In this document: one piece after another, positions 33,201 through 44,071 of the stretch | Layout: the number at the start of each line of letters is the position of its first letter | Position numbering within the stretch: the first letter of the stretch is position 1 | Source of the DNA: Linepithema humile | Taxonomy: Eukaryota; Arthropoda; Insecta; Hymenoptera; Formicidae | Reading direction: 5' to 3' | Length of the DNA: 64,000 nt | Assembly: GCF_040581485.1 (NCBI RefSeq) | Contig: NC_090135.1 | Span: forward strand, 5,449,001-5,513,000 | Position numbers and translations under genes: made by a program | Notes under the pieces: generated by a model | What the model saw: the letters and a program-made list of their open reading frames with translations, nothing else | Database searches by the model: none | What the model was told of the DNA's origin: nothing

Positions 33201-34531
33201 GTTGACTTTTAAATGAAACTTTTTAGAAAAGATATATAGTTGCATGTTGCAAATTGCATAATTTTTTCGAAAAGTAACTATGTGTTTTTTTAACACCAAT
33301 TAATTCATCTCATTATTCTGCGCATAAAAGTATTAAAGTACAGTTACCAAAAATTAATAGTTTACGAAATATTTTATATTTTATGTCAAATTATGCTACA
33401 ATAAAGTATAAAATATCTTGCAAATTATTGTTTTTCTGATAACTCTACTTTAATATTTTTATTGCAGTATAATTAGAAGAATCATATGTAGAAAAAATCA
33501 TATCATTCTATTCAAAAAAATGATGATGACCTCTATATGACCTTGAAAAATCGATTTAAAAAAAAATTAATTTTATCATTATTTGTCCCCCTTTAGACCA
33601 TACAACTTTTGTCTGTAACATTTTACATAATAATGCGTGATTTACAAGATATTTAAGGTGGGCAATTAAATTGGGACACCTTGTATATTATTATTACAAT
33701 ATTAACATTTTGGAGAAATATACTAGCAAAATAAATTTAGTTATTTCTGGTTTCATCTGGTATCAATTAATAATGTAATTTGTAATAATTCGTGTCTTTT
33801 TTGTTTCTTTCCTAGTAAAAATGGTTTTGATTTTGTCATAGGAATAAAAAGAAAAATTAATATTTCTGTATGTGATTCCATTTTTTTGCAACAAATAAAG
33901 TGGAAACATAAATCTCTATAAAAATATATTTCTATTTTATTAGTATTCAGAGCTTTTTTGAATAAATGCCTGAAATATCTTGTTCCATGATATGTAAATA
34001 AACATCCGCATAAATATATACTTTGTAAACCTGCACCTAGATGCACATGAATTTATCAGGTATAAACAGTTCTGGAATTATACTTTTATAAAATTTTGAG
34101 TACAGAACGGGTAAGCTCAGGCATTTTTTTGAAACCTTTGTTAAATGTCATAATTATCGACTGAAATTCTTGATAGAGAAAAATTTAATATAAGGAAAGG
34201 AAAGTGTACATTTTTGATAAACTATATGAGAAAATTGTATAGTATAGTAATAATAACTTGATAATTTAACCTAATTTGCAAGGTAAATGAATTTACATAA
34301 GAATCTTATAATTGAATCAGGTAGCGTATCTTATCCAAATCAGCAAAATGCTTGAGCGGTCTACTTTTTGATGAATTTTGTTTATTTATCTGTTTCTCGT
34401 AACGTTAATTCTAATATAGAAATGAAAAATATGACTATTTTGCTTAATATTTTTAATGGTGAAATATTCAAAATCAAAAATATTTTTTTTAAATTTATGT
34501 CCAGGAATTTACATGTATTCGTTCCACTGTG
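30296..34531 (-). mobile_element. Transib element with RSS-like CACAGTG ends and 5-bp TSD
   Basis: 4236 bp. Both ends start CACAGTGGA(G/A)CGAA, then ACAT.TAAATTC..GGACATAA. The heptamer equals the consensus heptamer of V(D)J recombination signals, as known for Transib. The 5-bp CGCCC flanks it at 30291-30295 and 34533-34537, with one extra G between element and repeat on the right. The unoccupied site reads ACTACCGCTCGGCCGC at about 58820. The transposase gene lies inside on the minus strand. Confidence 0.9.
30728..32813 (-). pseudogene. Transib (RAG1-related) transposase, inactivated
   Basis: Minus-strand reading from the ATG at 32811-32813. The N-terminal part runs to an in-frame TGA at 32397-32399 and continues in the same frame. 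At about 31.9-32.0 kb two frameshifts are needed to reach the catalytic part (31828-30728). That part has the Transib pattern: LVDGSTIIWKNLKPSS, KYCRPVKFEF, the catalytic Asp region IMVDGKVCSSL followed by CFICGA, a second Asp in GSTNDGNTARKFF, a WYYVPTTVHKIL segment, and the Glu region GQLSEEVIEAKHKQFRKYR. Catalytic residues remain but the gene is broken by one stop and at least two frameshifts. The acidic tail ends ENSESETEL. The left arm has lost this gene entirely. Confidence 0.85.
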
Positions 34532-34814
34532 GCGCCCGGCCGCTGGCGGCCGAGCCGCCGATAGCTCTGGCTCAGGAGCGTTTTATATAAGAAATAGGCT
34601 GGATTGTTGAGACATCTCTCAGGAAATCGTAACATTTTCTTCGCTACATAATGTTTATTTTTATTAATATATTATTAAATATATATATATATATTATGTA
34701 TTAATGAAAATAAACATTATTCATGTAGCGAAGAAAATGTTACGATTTCCTGAGAGATGCCTAAACAATTCAGCCTATTTCTATAATAATATAAAACACT
34801 TCTGAGCCAGAGCT

Positions 34815-35304
34815 GACAATAATAACAATAATAACAAGATTAAAGAATATTATTTTTTTTTCATACTTTTCAGAAGTTTTTTTCATTCTTTTCGAGTTAT
34901 TTTATATCTTTATCTGACATATTTCGATATAAAATCTAAAATATCTCTGAAAATATTAAGTTATCGATAATCTTACCGTAATACTTTTATGAATAGAAAA
35001 ATGAAAATCCCCGTAAATTTTAATGATAATGATAATATCCTAAGCGTCGCAAATTATTTACTCGCCCCTGGCCGACAGAGGAGAAAAATAAGGAGACGAT
35101 GTTTCTTACTTTCATATTACCAACATATCTTTTTGACCGCTTGTATCTCTGGAACAGCTAGACCGATTTTAATTTTCTTTCGCTCAAATTACTCGTGGCG
35201 ATGCCACCTTTCAGGATATGCTATGTATTTTTTTTTAATTTCTTATATTTTAGTTGTTACAAACTCCCGAAAAGTCGACTTTGAAGGCGCAGGATAAGAG
35301 ACTT
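34815..35304. other. No gene seen
   Basis: AT-rich mirror of 2128-2619. The 102-codon ORF at 34989-35297 has no recognisable domain and was also scanned as a possible upstream exon of the Max-like gene without success. Confidence 0.5.
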
Positions 35305-36012
35305 CCCAAGCAACATCGAGTTGACTGTTAGTCGATTAAGCCGGCAGAAAAAGCTTACAGTTGACTGTAAGTTTTGACTTATTGCCGACTTATAGTCGAC
35401 TAATAGTCGGCAAATGTCCCGATAATTGCCGGCTTATAGACAGTGTAGTCGGCTCTTAGTCTACTGTTTCTCGGCGACTCTCAATCGACTTACTTGTCGA
35501 TTGCCAGTCAACTTTAACTGCCGACTTTTAGTCGACTTCAGGTCGGCTTTTAGTCAATTTTACGTCGGTTGTAATTATTACTGATTTTTAATTTAATATA
35601 TTGACATCTCAGCTAAAACACAAAATGTAAACGTTACCAAATAGTAAAATAATAATTTTTTTATTTAATTAGTTGACCATTTGTGGTGTTTTCGACATTT
35701 TGTGTTTTAGCTGGGATGTCAATATATTCAATGAAAATTCAGTAATAATTACAGCCGACATAAAATTGATTAAAAGCCGACTTTAAATTGACTGATAGTC
35801 GGCATGGGGATATACTCGGAAATACACACGAAATTCACACCCACCGGAATTGAATAAGAATTAAAAATAATGGCATCAAGAGCGAGGAGTATATAGATTA
35901 TAGGGATTGCAGGACTGCAGCAGTTGGCATCAAGTCGACTGTGACAGTCGGCAGATAGTTGACTGGAAAAAGTCGACTTACAATCGACAAATAATCACTA
36001 ATGTTGCTTGGG
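35305..36012. mobile_element. MITE with CCC termini and GTCGAC repeats, right-arm copy
   Basis: Mirror of 1422-2127 with the same CCCAAGCAAC ends, motif array and central palindrome. It lies about 430 bp upstream of the bHLH exon. Confidence 0.7.
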
Positions 36013-36300
36013 TTAGTAGTGTCATTTTTTGAACTTGGCCGGAGACACTACCGTGTCTCCTGATAGAACCTTATTTGTAAAGCTTTTTATGAGCTTCATT
36101 TTTTGTTTGACAACTTTTTCCGTACAAGGAACATTTTCTGAAATAATTAACAAAAACAGTTTTACCTTTGAGGGGAGTTGGGGGTGGAGGGGGTATTTGC
36201 GCCAAAAATCCATTTGGGAATATTATTTACTAGATAAAATAAGTATTTAGGCTGAAAATCAGCCAAATCGGAGGTGATAGCTTTTCGGAAGTTTATGCCG
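36013..36300. repeat. Inverted-repeat end, mirror of 1135-1400
   Basis: Ends ...TGATAGCTTTTCGGAAGTTTATG. The pair of this end within the right arm is at 25785-26015. It forms the left border of the sequence that leads into the Max-like exon. Confidence 0.55.
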
Positions 36301-36440
36301 AGTCACTATTATACATATTAACAATATAATAACTTTATTAAAAGTTATTAAATTGTTTAGTTTTATTGCTTATGATTTATTTCCTTTATTTTAAAAATAA
36401 AAAATGTTGACTTATTCTCGAATATTTTATATAATATTAG

Positions 36441-39400
36441 GAGAAAAAAGAACACCACAATGCTTTGGAAAAAAAGCGGAGAGATTACATCAAAGACAAG
36501 TTTGACAAGCTCAGAGACACCGTACCAACGCTGTCAGCAACTGCAAGTAGAGAAAAAATTTTAAAGAAATCAATAGATTTTATCAAAGAAAAGCAGCAGA
36601 CGAACCTAGAGCGACGGCGGCGTAACAAGAATCTCAAGCGACAAAATCTTGCTCTCGAAAATCAAAGTAATTATCTCTTTCTTTATGTAATAGTAGTAAT
36701 ATTCCTTTATTGTTTTCTTTGGGATTCCTCTTGTAATTAGACTTACAACTAACTAAAGGATTTCTGTAACTTTTAATGATGTTATCAAACGACGCGGTAG
36801 TAGTGGGATCGGACACGACAGCGCGCGCGAGATGAAAAGTTATTATTGTCGCGTCGCTTTTTTGTGCCGTCTTCCGCCCAATTCGTCGCGAGCAGCAGTC
36901 GCGCATTTCGGGCAGGCGATGGGCCGTACACCCAGATGTGTCAACAACGGCACGCGTGATCGCCACCGCCGTTACGATCAGCCCACTGCCCGATCGCGCG
37001 CTTATTGGCCAATCTTTTTTAATTAATTACTCAAAATTTTACGTGGTTGTTTGCAAAATGGTATAGGACTTTTTTGTTCAAAATAACGAGATCTACTTGT
37101 ATCTTTTCGATGAGACATCTTATGACAGACACCCTGTATATACAAGGTGATTCAAAATAACCTGATGTCCTTGCAATGCCATATTCTTGAGACCTTTACA
37201 AAATTTTGTTCAAAGCTTAGTTTTTGAGTTATAATTGAGAATAGTTTGCTACTTACGAGTCTGATACAACGGACAGGCAGGGACGGTGCAATGCGTCATG
37301 AGACGATAGTAAACACTTGACAGTCTTATACGTTGCGCGTCCCTGCCTGCCCGTTGTACCGAACTCGTAAGTTGCTACCTATTTTCAATTATAACTCGAA
37401 AACTAAGCTTCGGACAAAATTTTGTAAAAAGAAAAATCGTCTCAGAATTTGCTCAAGAATATAGCATTGCAAGGACATCAGGTTATTTTAAATTACCTTG
37501 TATATACAAAATGTTAAAGATGCATATATATTTTTTGTAGAAAAAATATAAATTTTTACAAAAAACAGTGCAATCACACTAAAAAAACCTTGCAAAGGTA
37601 AAAAAAATATGCCAAGTACATAAAAAATATTCCAACTTGTACGCAACAAAAAGTTTAAAAAAAATTATCTCTAAAAAATATTATTCAAAAAAATATTACC
37701 TTTAAAAAATAATAATTAACAAATAACTTATTCTAAAAAATAGTTTGAAAAAATATTTATATCAAAACTAAATATGAAATCAATAGTCACTTAGCCAAGT
37801 ATATAGAAGCAATTCAATTTGCGAGGATTTGTAATTTGAAATAATATTTGTTATAAAATCAATCTTACATTTGCAAAAATATTACACATTATAGATTCTC
37901 TTCATAAAATTAAAACTTATTTTATTTTTATTAATAGAAATCTGATTTTCAAAATAAGCTCAACTCATACAAAATAGTATTATTTTAATACAAAAATACT
38001 GTCATCTTTAAACCAAAAGACTGTTATACAAAATAGTTGTATTAATTTTTTGTTACAACATGATTAAAATAGTGGAACATATTTAAATATAAAAAGAATT
38101 TTAATTATAAAAAGACAAATTTAAATATAAAATAAATTTTTAATTAAAAAAACTTGGCGCTGCTAAATTTAAAATATAAAAGATACATTAATTAAATTAG
38201 CATATGTTCAGTATAGTAGCGCCAAGTTTTTTTAATTAAAAATTTATTTTATATTTAAATTTTATAATTAATCTTTTTATAATTAAAATTCTTTTTATAT
38301 TTAAATATGTTCTACTATTTTAATTACGTTGTAATAGAAAATTAATATAACTATTTTGTACAACAGTTTTTTGGTTTGAAGATCACTAAAAAATTGCCTA
38401 AAAATTCAGACACACACACATTTTTGTCTAAATTTTCAGAGTTGGGTGCCTGAAAGTAATTTCAGACAATCTGTCTTAATTATCAGGGTAGTTTCTCTGG
38501 AAGTTCAGAATAGTGACGCGTCTGTCCGAAATATTTAGAATTGGTGTCCAAAAAATTAAACAACATATTTGAAAGCAGCAACTGTCTAAAATTTCAAACA
38601 TGTTGTGGTTTTATAACCCGATGCGTGGATGTTCTCTGCAATTTTTCTGCTTTTTTTTAAATTTGGATAGCTATGTTTCATATATATGCTCAGATATTGT
38701 CAGCTGTATAACATCTTGTCGGAATTATAGTAGAGTATAAAAAGCCTTGCCTCTTAGCAAATTAATCAAAGCAAATTATTATTTCACTGGAGAGTAGGAT
38801 TTCTTATTGTAAATCTGATTGGACTATACGCTTATAAAATAAATTACTTTTTCACTTAATACTTTCTGTTAAGTTAGTGGTGGAGCCATGTTTAAATGAG
38901 CTATGTTTATGTTTCTCTATTTCAGACAAAAATAACAAGTCTAAATGTTTAGATACTAAAATTAGAAATATTTAGACAACTGGTTAGAAATTCTAACAAA
39001 AGTGTTTAAATATTTAGGCATTGAGATCAAAAATATTCAGACTAACTGTAGCTAGAAATTCAGACAACTGTGATCAGAAATTCAAACAACGGTCGCTAGA
39101 AATTCAGACAATATTCTGTCCGAAAATTCAGACAATGTAACTGTAAGAAAACTTCAAACACTTTTGTCTGAATTGTCAGTCAGTAATTTTTTACAGTGAT
39201 GACAGTGTTTTTGTATTAAAATAATACTATTTTGTATGAGTTGAGCTTATTTTGAAAATCAGATTTCTATTAATAAAAATAAAATAAGTTTTAATTTGAT
39301 GAAGAGAATCTATAATGTGTAATATTTTTACAAATGTAAGATTGATTTTATAACAAATATTATTTCAAATTACAAATCCTCGCAAATTGAATTGTTTCTA

Positions 39401-40246
39401 TATACTTGGCTAAGTGACTATTGATCTCATATTTAGTTTTGATATAAATATTTTTTCAAACTATTTTTTAGAATAAGTTATTTGTTAATTATTATTTTTT
39501 AGAGGTAATATTTTTTTGAATAATATTTTTTAGAGGTAATTTTTTTTAAACTTTTTGTTGCGTACAAGTTGGAATATTTTTTATGTTTATATTTTTTTTT
39601 AACTTTGCAAGATTTTTTTTAGTAAAATTATGTATTACTGCACAGATATTTTGCATCATATAATAAATACGTAATGATAGATAACGTCATTAAAAGTTAC
39701 AAAATAGGCCCCTTAATCTACTTTACTTCTTTTTTGTTTTTTTTTGCTGTGCTGTTCAGCCATACTTGCCCATATTTACACGTGCTCTACACACATTTTT
39801 TATGTAATATAAAAATATTTGCAGATTAATTTAAAATTATTTTTTAGTTTCTTAAATTATATTACAAAAAGCTTTTGTTAATTTTATAATAATTAGTGCT
39901 CTGATATTTTTAAATTCAATTTACAAAAAGAAATCTGAGACCTCTTATATTGAAAACTTTACTTTATTCTTATTTATTTTTAAATATCTATGGAACATAC
40001 ATTATTGTGAAGTAGGTAAAGAACGTTAACACTACATTGACAAAATAAGCAAGAATGGGATGTTATTTGTTTCTTCTTTTTAATTGAATTTTTTTTTCAG
40101 TTTCTGTATTAGAAAAAGTCATCAGTGATCACCATGCCAAACTGAAACGCCAAAGAGACCCTATTCCGGATTTGAGCGATTACAACGATAATGATGAAGA
40201 ATTTTCTGATAGCGAAGTAGAATATTATAATTTATCTTACAATTAG
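36441..40246 (+). CDS. Max-like bHLH-leucine-zipper gene, 5-prime exon(s) not found
   Basis: Exon 36441-36666 follows an AG acceptor after a pyrimidine-poor AT tract. It encodes EKKEHHNALEKKRRD, helix 1 (YIKDKFDKLRDTVPTL), helix 2 (ASREKILKKSIDFIKE) and a zipper with LKRQNLALENQ. It ends with one leftover base before GTAATT. Exon 40101-40246, after a strong T-rich acceptor, needs exactly one base and continues ISVLEKV, a basic stretch, then the acidic tail NDNDEEFSDSEVEYY and a stop. The same exon border falls in MAX between LLEQQ and VRALEK, by my recollection. The E-box-contacting His, Glu and Arg are present. MAX-family proteins dimerise with MYC/MNT/MAD partners and bind CACGTG in the nucleus. 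The short loop and many substitutions suggest a diverged paralogue. The 3.4-kb intron is filled with MITEs. Confidence 0.75.
37143..37500. mobile_element. Palindromic MITE X within Max-like intron
   Basis: 358 bp, ends decayed to CAAGGTGATTC / ATTACCTTG, TATA-rich flanks. Directly to its left another element ends ACCCTG at 37135. Confidence 0.75.
37558..39645. mobile_element. Palindromic MITE Q split by a CACTA MITE
   Basis: Arms pair from about 37560-38186 with 38218-38381 and 39201-39640. For example AACTTGTACGCAAC pairs with GCGTACAAGTT, and CAACTCATACAAAATAGTAT pairs with its complement. The centre is an A-tract plus GGCGCTGC pair, as in MITE Z. Without the inserted 815-bp element it would be about 1.27 kb. 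No coding sequence. Confidence 0.75.
38384..39198. mobile_element. 815-bp CACTA-ended MITE with ATTCAGACA repeats
   Basis: Ends CACTAAAAAATTGCC on the left and, reversed, CACTGTAAAAAATTACTG on the right. A 2-bp AT direct repeat flanks it at 38382-38383 and 39199-39200. Subterminal regions hold many variants of AAATTCAGACAA in both orientations. A (CA)4 run lies at the left. Typical layout of a non-autonomous CACTA element. It interrupts the right arm of MITE Q. Confidence 0.75.
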
Positions 40247-41225
40247 ACATGTAATCCAACAATTAGACGTATTCAACAATTAGACGTAATCCAATATTTT
40301 TTCTCATGTTTTATTGCTTTAATAATAATTAGTAAATTTTGAATTACATGTGTAAGATATTTATGAATATACAGATGAATATTGTCATAACTTTTTGCGT
40401 ATAAAATTTATTTTTTTTTTTTTTAAATTTTGTATTAAATGCACCTTGAATCCATCCTTTCCTATCCAAAATAACATACTACCTTTGTGTAAACCTGCTA
40501 TGAAGAAATTGGATGTTTTTGATTGAAACGGCTTACTGGTTATAGTTCATGTTGTCGTTACAGATCGTTGAGCATATAATTAAAAATATAATTAAATGTT
40601 ATTAATTATTTTTGTATACTACTATTGCCATGTATTAATCAATACTACTACTATTACGTATCATTTGTATATATAATCTCAAAACCGTTTTAATTCCTCA
40701 TTATTACAATTTAGGGAATTCAGGAGATCCACATTCAATATGGGTTTTGTGATAAAAAAAAAGAAAGAAAACTTCTTTTTTCTTCAGGAGTAATGTAAGA
40801 TTATCTTTTATTAGTTATTGCCCAGTCTAGATCGAAGGATGATCCTACTTGTGGCTCATCCAAGTGCATGGTTTGACAGGTTAAAATTATATTAAAGTTG
40901 ACTTCCAATCGTATCAACCATATTAAATAATTTTTTTTATTCAATTAAAAAAAATTATTTGATATGGTTGATACAATTGGAAGTCAACTTCAATATAATT
41001 TTAACCTGTCAAACTATGCACTTAAAAAGTTAGCGCTCAAAAATCTTCGAAATCATGGTTATATTATACATTTTTGCAAATATCAGTAAATACCGTAAAT
41101 GTAATGAATATCCGCGTCTGATCCAACTGATAAACACGGCTTTTGATCGACTAAAATTAAATCGAGAGGAAATCCGCTACATTCGGGGCCACCTTGTATA
41201 CATATATATATACAGGGTGTCCGTT
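39646..41225. other. Max-like 3-prime region and intergenic sequence with a foldback
   Basis: Apart from the terminal exon at 40101-40246 nothing coding is seen. An inverted repeat at about 40863-41031 (AAGTGCATGGTTTGACAGG ... and complement, arms about 75 bp, short A/T loop) looks like a small MITE. At about 41190-41222 two element ends meet (ACCTTGTATA and TACAGGGTGTCC). Confidence 0.5.
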
Positions 41226-42596
41226 AATTGCTGAATCACCTCTCGATAATGTTATTAGGAAATATTATATCTGTAATTCATTATTTATAATAAATAAATA
41301 ATTGTATATACTATTTCATTGTAAACATGATTTTATACTAATTTTAGTGTAAAGATCAATTAGGCTTTGGTTGGAATTAGAATTGATATTAAATGAAAAA
41401 TTAGTAGCTCTCAATGTTTTATATATCAATATACAATAATGTAATAATGTTTTCTGAAAATTTTATTGTATTTTTATATCCTGTTTATCTGATTATTTTA
41501 TTAACAGCCATTGCTCATTTTATCGATATAATATTTAAGTGGTTAAAAGTTGTGCGATTTTTTTTATCAAGCATTGAAAATAGAGATTCGGAGCTATAAA
41601 ATGTTTTTTTTTACCAAGTTAATATGGTTTTTGTTATACAAATGCAGCCTTTATTTGAAAACGTTCTACAACGTAACGCCAACGACGATGTTTTTCATAT
41701 TTTTAATTGATTTTTTTTAATACATGTAGGATAACCGTGAATTAAGATATGCATAAATTTTATAATTTATTGGTGCAATGATGGCTTCATAAGAAATTCT
41801 CTAAAAACATCTGTTTTCGGCCGTCACCATTAGACCAGGGTCGGATGTACGATTTAGTGGCCCCTAAGCTATGATCTTAAGGAGGCCCCCTCTTATTAAC
41901 AAAAAATACATTTTTAAAAATCTTTTCTATACTAAAGAGGCCCTCTTATAATGTGAGGCCTCTAAGCTGTAGCTTATCTAGCTTATGTGTAGATCCGGCA
42001 CTGCATTAGACGGAGCCCTTGAATTCAATATAATTTGGTGTCTGACAAAAATTTAATAGAAGCTTTACGTTGCGTCTAAAGATAAGTTTCGCAAGACAAA
42101 TAGAGTAAGGAATGGTTCTGAAACAATAAAATACTGACGAACAAAAAAGCCAATAAGAACCAAACGCATTAGTGTAAAAAATATTTTATCGACAAAAAAG
42201 ATATCAAACAAAAAGAGACGTTTTGGTTTGATTCCCGGATTTTTCTTAGTCTGCTGGTGATGTGAACAGTAGTCACGCATAACCACGATACGATTTGCAG
42301 TCGTATCGTTTATAAACTTATTTTTTGTTAGATAAAAATAAAAATACGGTAAACGTATCACTTATCAAAAATTCTACCGCATACAGGAAGTTGGTTTTTT
42401 TCATATCTTTCCTTCATACTGTGGTTTTGTATAAGAAAATACGCAGTTTGGTAGATTTTAATTGCGCGTCAAATGCTGAAAATTACTTTAGTAAATCAAA
42501 TATTATTGTCTATAAATAAAATAATTTGTTTTTGTCTCACAATGCAAATTAAACACATTTTTATATATTATATCATTCTATAATATTAAAAAGAAC
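41226..42596. repeat. Duplicated upstream block of Toll unit 1
   Basis: Closely related to about 49950-51169 upstream of Toll copy 2, including GGCTTTGGTTGGAATTAGAA and a conserved but short ORF (41414-41599). Part of a segmental tandem duplication. No domain-bearing ORF. Differs from unit 2 by the MITE at 41836-42003. Confidence 0.65.
41836..42003. mobile_element. 168-bp hAT-type MITE with 8-bp TSD
   Basis: Ends CAGGGTCGGATGTAC and, reversed, CAGTGCCGGATCTAC. Direct repeats CATTAGAC occur at 41828-41835 and 42004-42011. The sister unit at about 50550 reads straight through TATTAGACGGAGCCC, so it is an unoccupied site. The interior has AGGCCTC/GAGGCC-like inverted blocks. Confidence 0.9.
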
Positions 42597-42768
42597 TATA
42601 TAAGAAAGAAACATTAAGATCGGAAAGACAATGAAAAAGAAAGAAAGGAGGTGTTTGCAATCGCTCAGTGTCAGTTCGTGTCGAACCCGCTAAAGGGTAA
42701 CAACTCTCCAACTTTATCCAAGACAAAAGTGTTCAGGCTTGAGTCAGCCGCATAACGGACGACTGATT
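42597..42768 (+). promoter_or_regulatory. Candidate promoter and leader exon of Toll copy 1
   Basis: TATATAAG at 42597-42604 is followed by purine-rich sequence and a TCAGT initiator-like motif at about 42664. The leader then ends at 42768 before a GTAAGT donor. The matching acceptor is TTTGTTTTAG before 44649, 29 bp upstream of the ATG. The same TATA box, TCAGTGTCAG, CCCGCTAAAG and donor recur before copy 2 (donor altered before copy 3). The spacing of TATA to TCAGT (about 66 bp) is longer than usual, so the true start site is uncertain. Confidence 0.5.
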
Positions 42769-43067
42769 GTAAGTAACGATCATTAGAATTGCATTATTTG
42801 TGAAACGCGACTACAATTTTGCAATTAGAACATAATTTTTCTATGATTGTTTGTTCTTTGCTTATTCCAAAATTTTCTAAGAAACATAGTTTACAACTGA
42901 AAGAAACATACCTATCGGAAGTTCTGTGAAACGTCGATGCTGTGCATGTAGTGATTTGAATTGCGAAATGTAATACTATTAAACATCACATTTATTACCG
43001 TTATTTTTCGTTAGAAAAAAATTAGGAAACAGAGCGTAGCTCATAAACATTTTCAACGTGTTTAATA

Positions 43068-43556
43068 CACTGTTCAAAAAAATTATGGCATAGAAAAATT
43101 TTGGGCAAAAGTTGGTCAAATTTGACGGACGATAACTTTGCGAAAAATCATCGTAGAATCTTGATTTTCTTTTTAAATAAAAGCTTGAAATCTTTACTTT
43201 AAGATACTATTGCATGATTTTAAGTATAATGCACCCCAACAACTGTAACCCTTTAAATCTGAGGGCATGTTTGTCATATTGAAAATTGCAAAGTTAGACG
43301 GAATGCACGGACTTGCTAGAATTTTTTGGGGAAATGCCGTTTGCAGGAGCATAAAGCTGGAAACTTTTTTTTTAATTTAAAAAAGCAGGAGCCTGCGATT
43401 TTTTTTCGCAAAGTTACAGCACTTTAAAGTAACTTTAGCATTTTTTACGTGTAGAACGCATTACTGAAATTTACACACAGACTCATATAGCAGAAAGGAT
43501 TTGGAGTCATTAAATACCGCAGAAGTTACGAACCACGGAGTCCTTATCTCTGCTGT

Positions 43557-43613
<57 letters not shown>

Positions 43614-44071
43614 GCGCGCGCGATGTTCAAAATCCGACCAGCAAACTCGCCGTGGTGCACATCCGGTAACGGTAATGCTGGTAATACATGTCAAAAATGC
43701 TGGGGTTACTTTAAAGTGCTGTAACTATGCGAAAAAATTGCAACAACCTGTTTTTTTTTTTAACTAAAGGGGAAGTTTTCAGCTTTATGCTACTGCAAAC
43801 GGTATCCCCCCAAAAAATTCTAGCAAGTCCATGCATTCCGTCAAACATTGCAATTTTTAATATGACAAACACGCTCTAAGATTTAAAGGGTTATAGTCGT
43901 TGGGATTTATTTAACTTAAAATCGCGCAATAGTGTCTTAAAATAGAGATTTCAAGCTTTCATGCAAAAAAAAAATCAGGATCCTACGATGATTTTTCACG
44001 GAGTTATTGTCCGCCAAAATTAACCAATTTTTGCCGAAAATTTTTCTATGTAATAATTTTTTTTAGCAGTA
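43068..44071. mobile_element. Palindromic TA-flanked MITE V (1004 bp)
   Basis: Ends CACTGTTCAAAAAAATTATG and the reverse of TACTGCTAAAAAAAATTA, with TA on both sides. Arms of about 400 bp pair around a CA/CG microsatellite (43559-43622). Looks like a mariner/Tc1-type derivative. The orthologous position in unit 3 (about 62075) has no insertion. Unit 2 has V, further disrupted. ORFs through the CA run are artefacts. Confidence 0.8.

Larger units (their letters stand above)
30224..34814. mobile_element. hAT-like MITE Y interrupted by Transib
   Basis: Left part 30224-30295 begins CAGCGCTCGGAATTAG. The right part 34533-34814 continues with GGCCGCTGGCGGCC and the central palindrome and ends early at AGAGCT, lacking the outer right repeat. 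The uninterrupted sequence order is visible at 58755 onward. CAG-started ends fit hAT-type MITEs. Confidence 0.7.
20892..37434. repeat. Right arm of giant inverted repeat
   Basis: Mirror of the left arm, with an additional 5839 bp (27330-33168) that the left arm lacks. That block contains most of palindromic MITE W, MITE X, the left end of MITE Y and most of the Transib element including its transposase. Because the left arm keeps cut ends of both W and Transib, the left arm is the deleted derivative. Confidence 0.93.

Noticed and set aside
30291..34537. CACAGTG heptamers as immune-type recombination signals
   Set aside because: They are the Transib termini with a TSD; no antigen-receptor gene is present.
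1..37434. Palindrome as a simple assembly fold-back artefact
   Set aside because: The arms differ by substitutions and by a 5.84-kb deletion, which an artefact from one molecule would not produce; still worth confirming with long reads.
41414..41599. Small hydrophobic ORF conserved before Toll copies 1 and 2
   Set aside because: The paralogue at 50206 diverges by a frameshift at its end and both lie in a generally duplicated block, so conservation is explained by duplication and not by coding.
43461..43767. Cys-Val or Thr-His repeat ORFs near Toll 1 (and 53347-53974)
   Set aside because: Translations of the CA/CG microsatellites inside MITE V on both strands.
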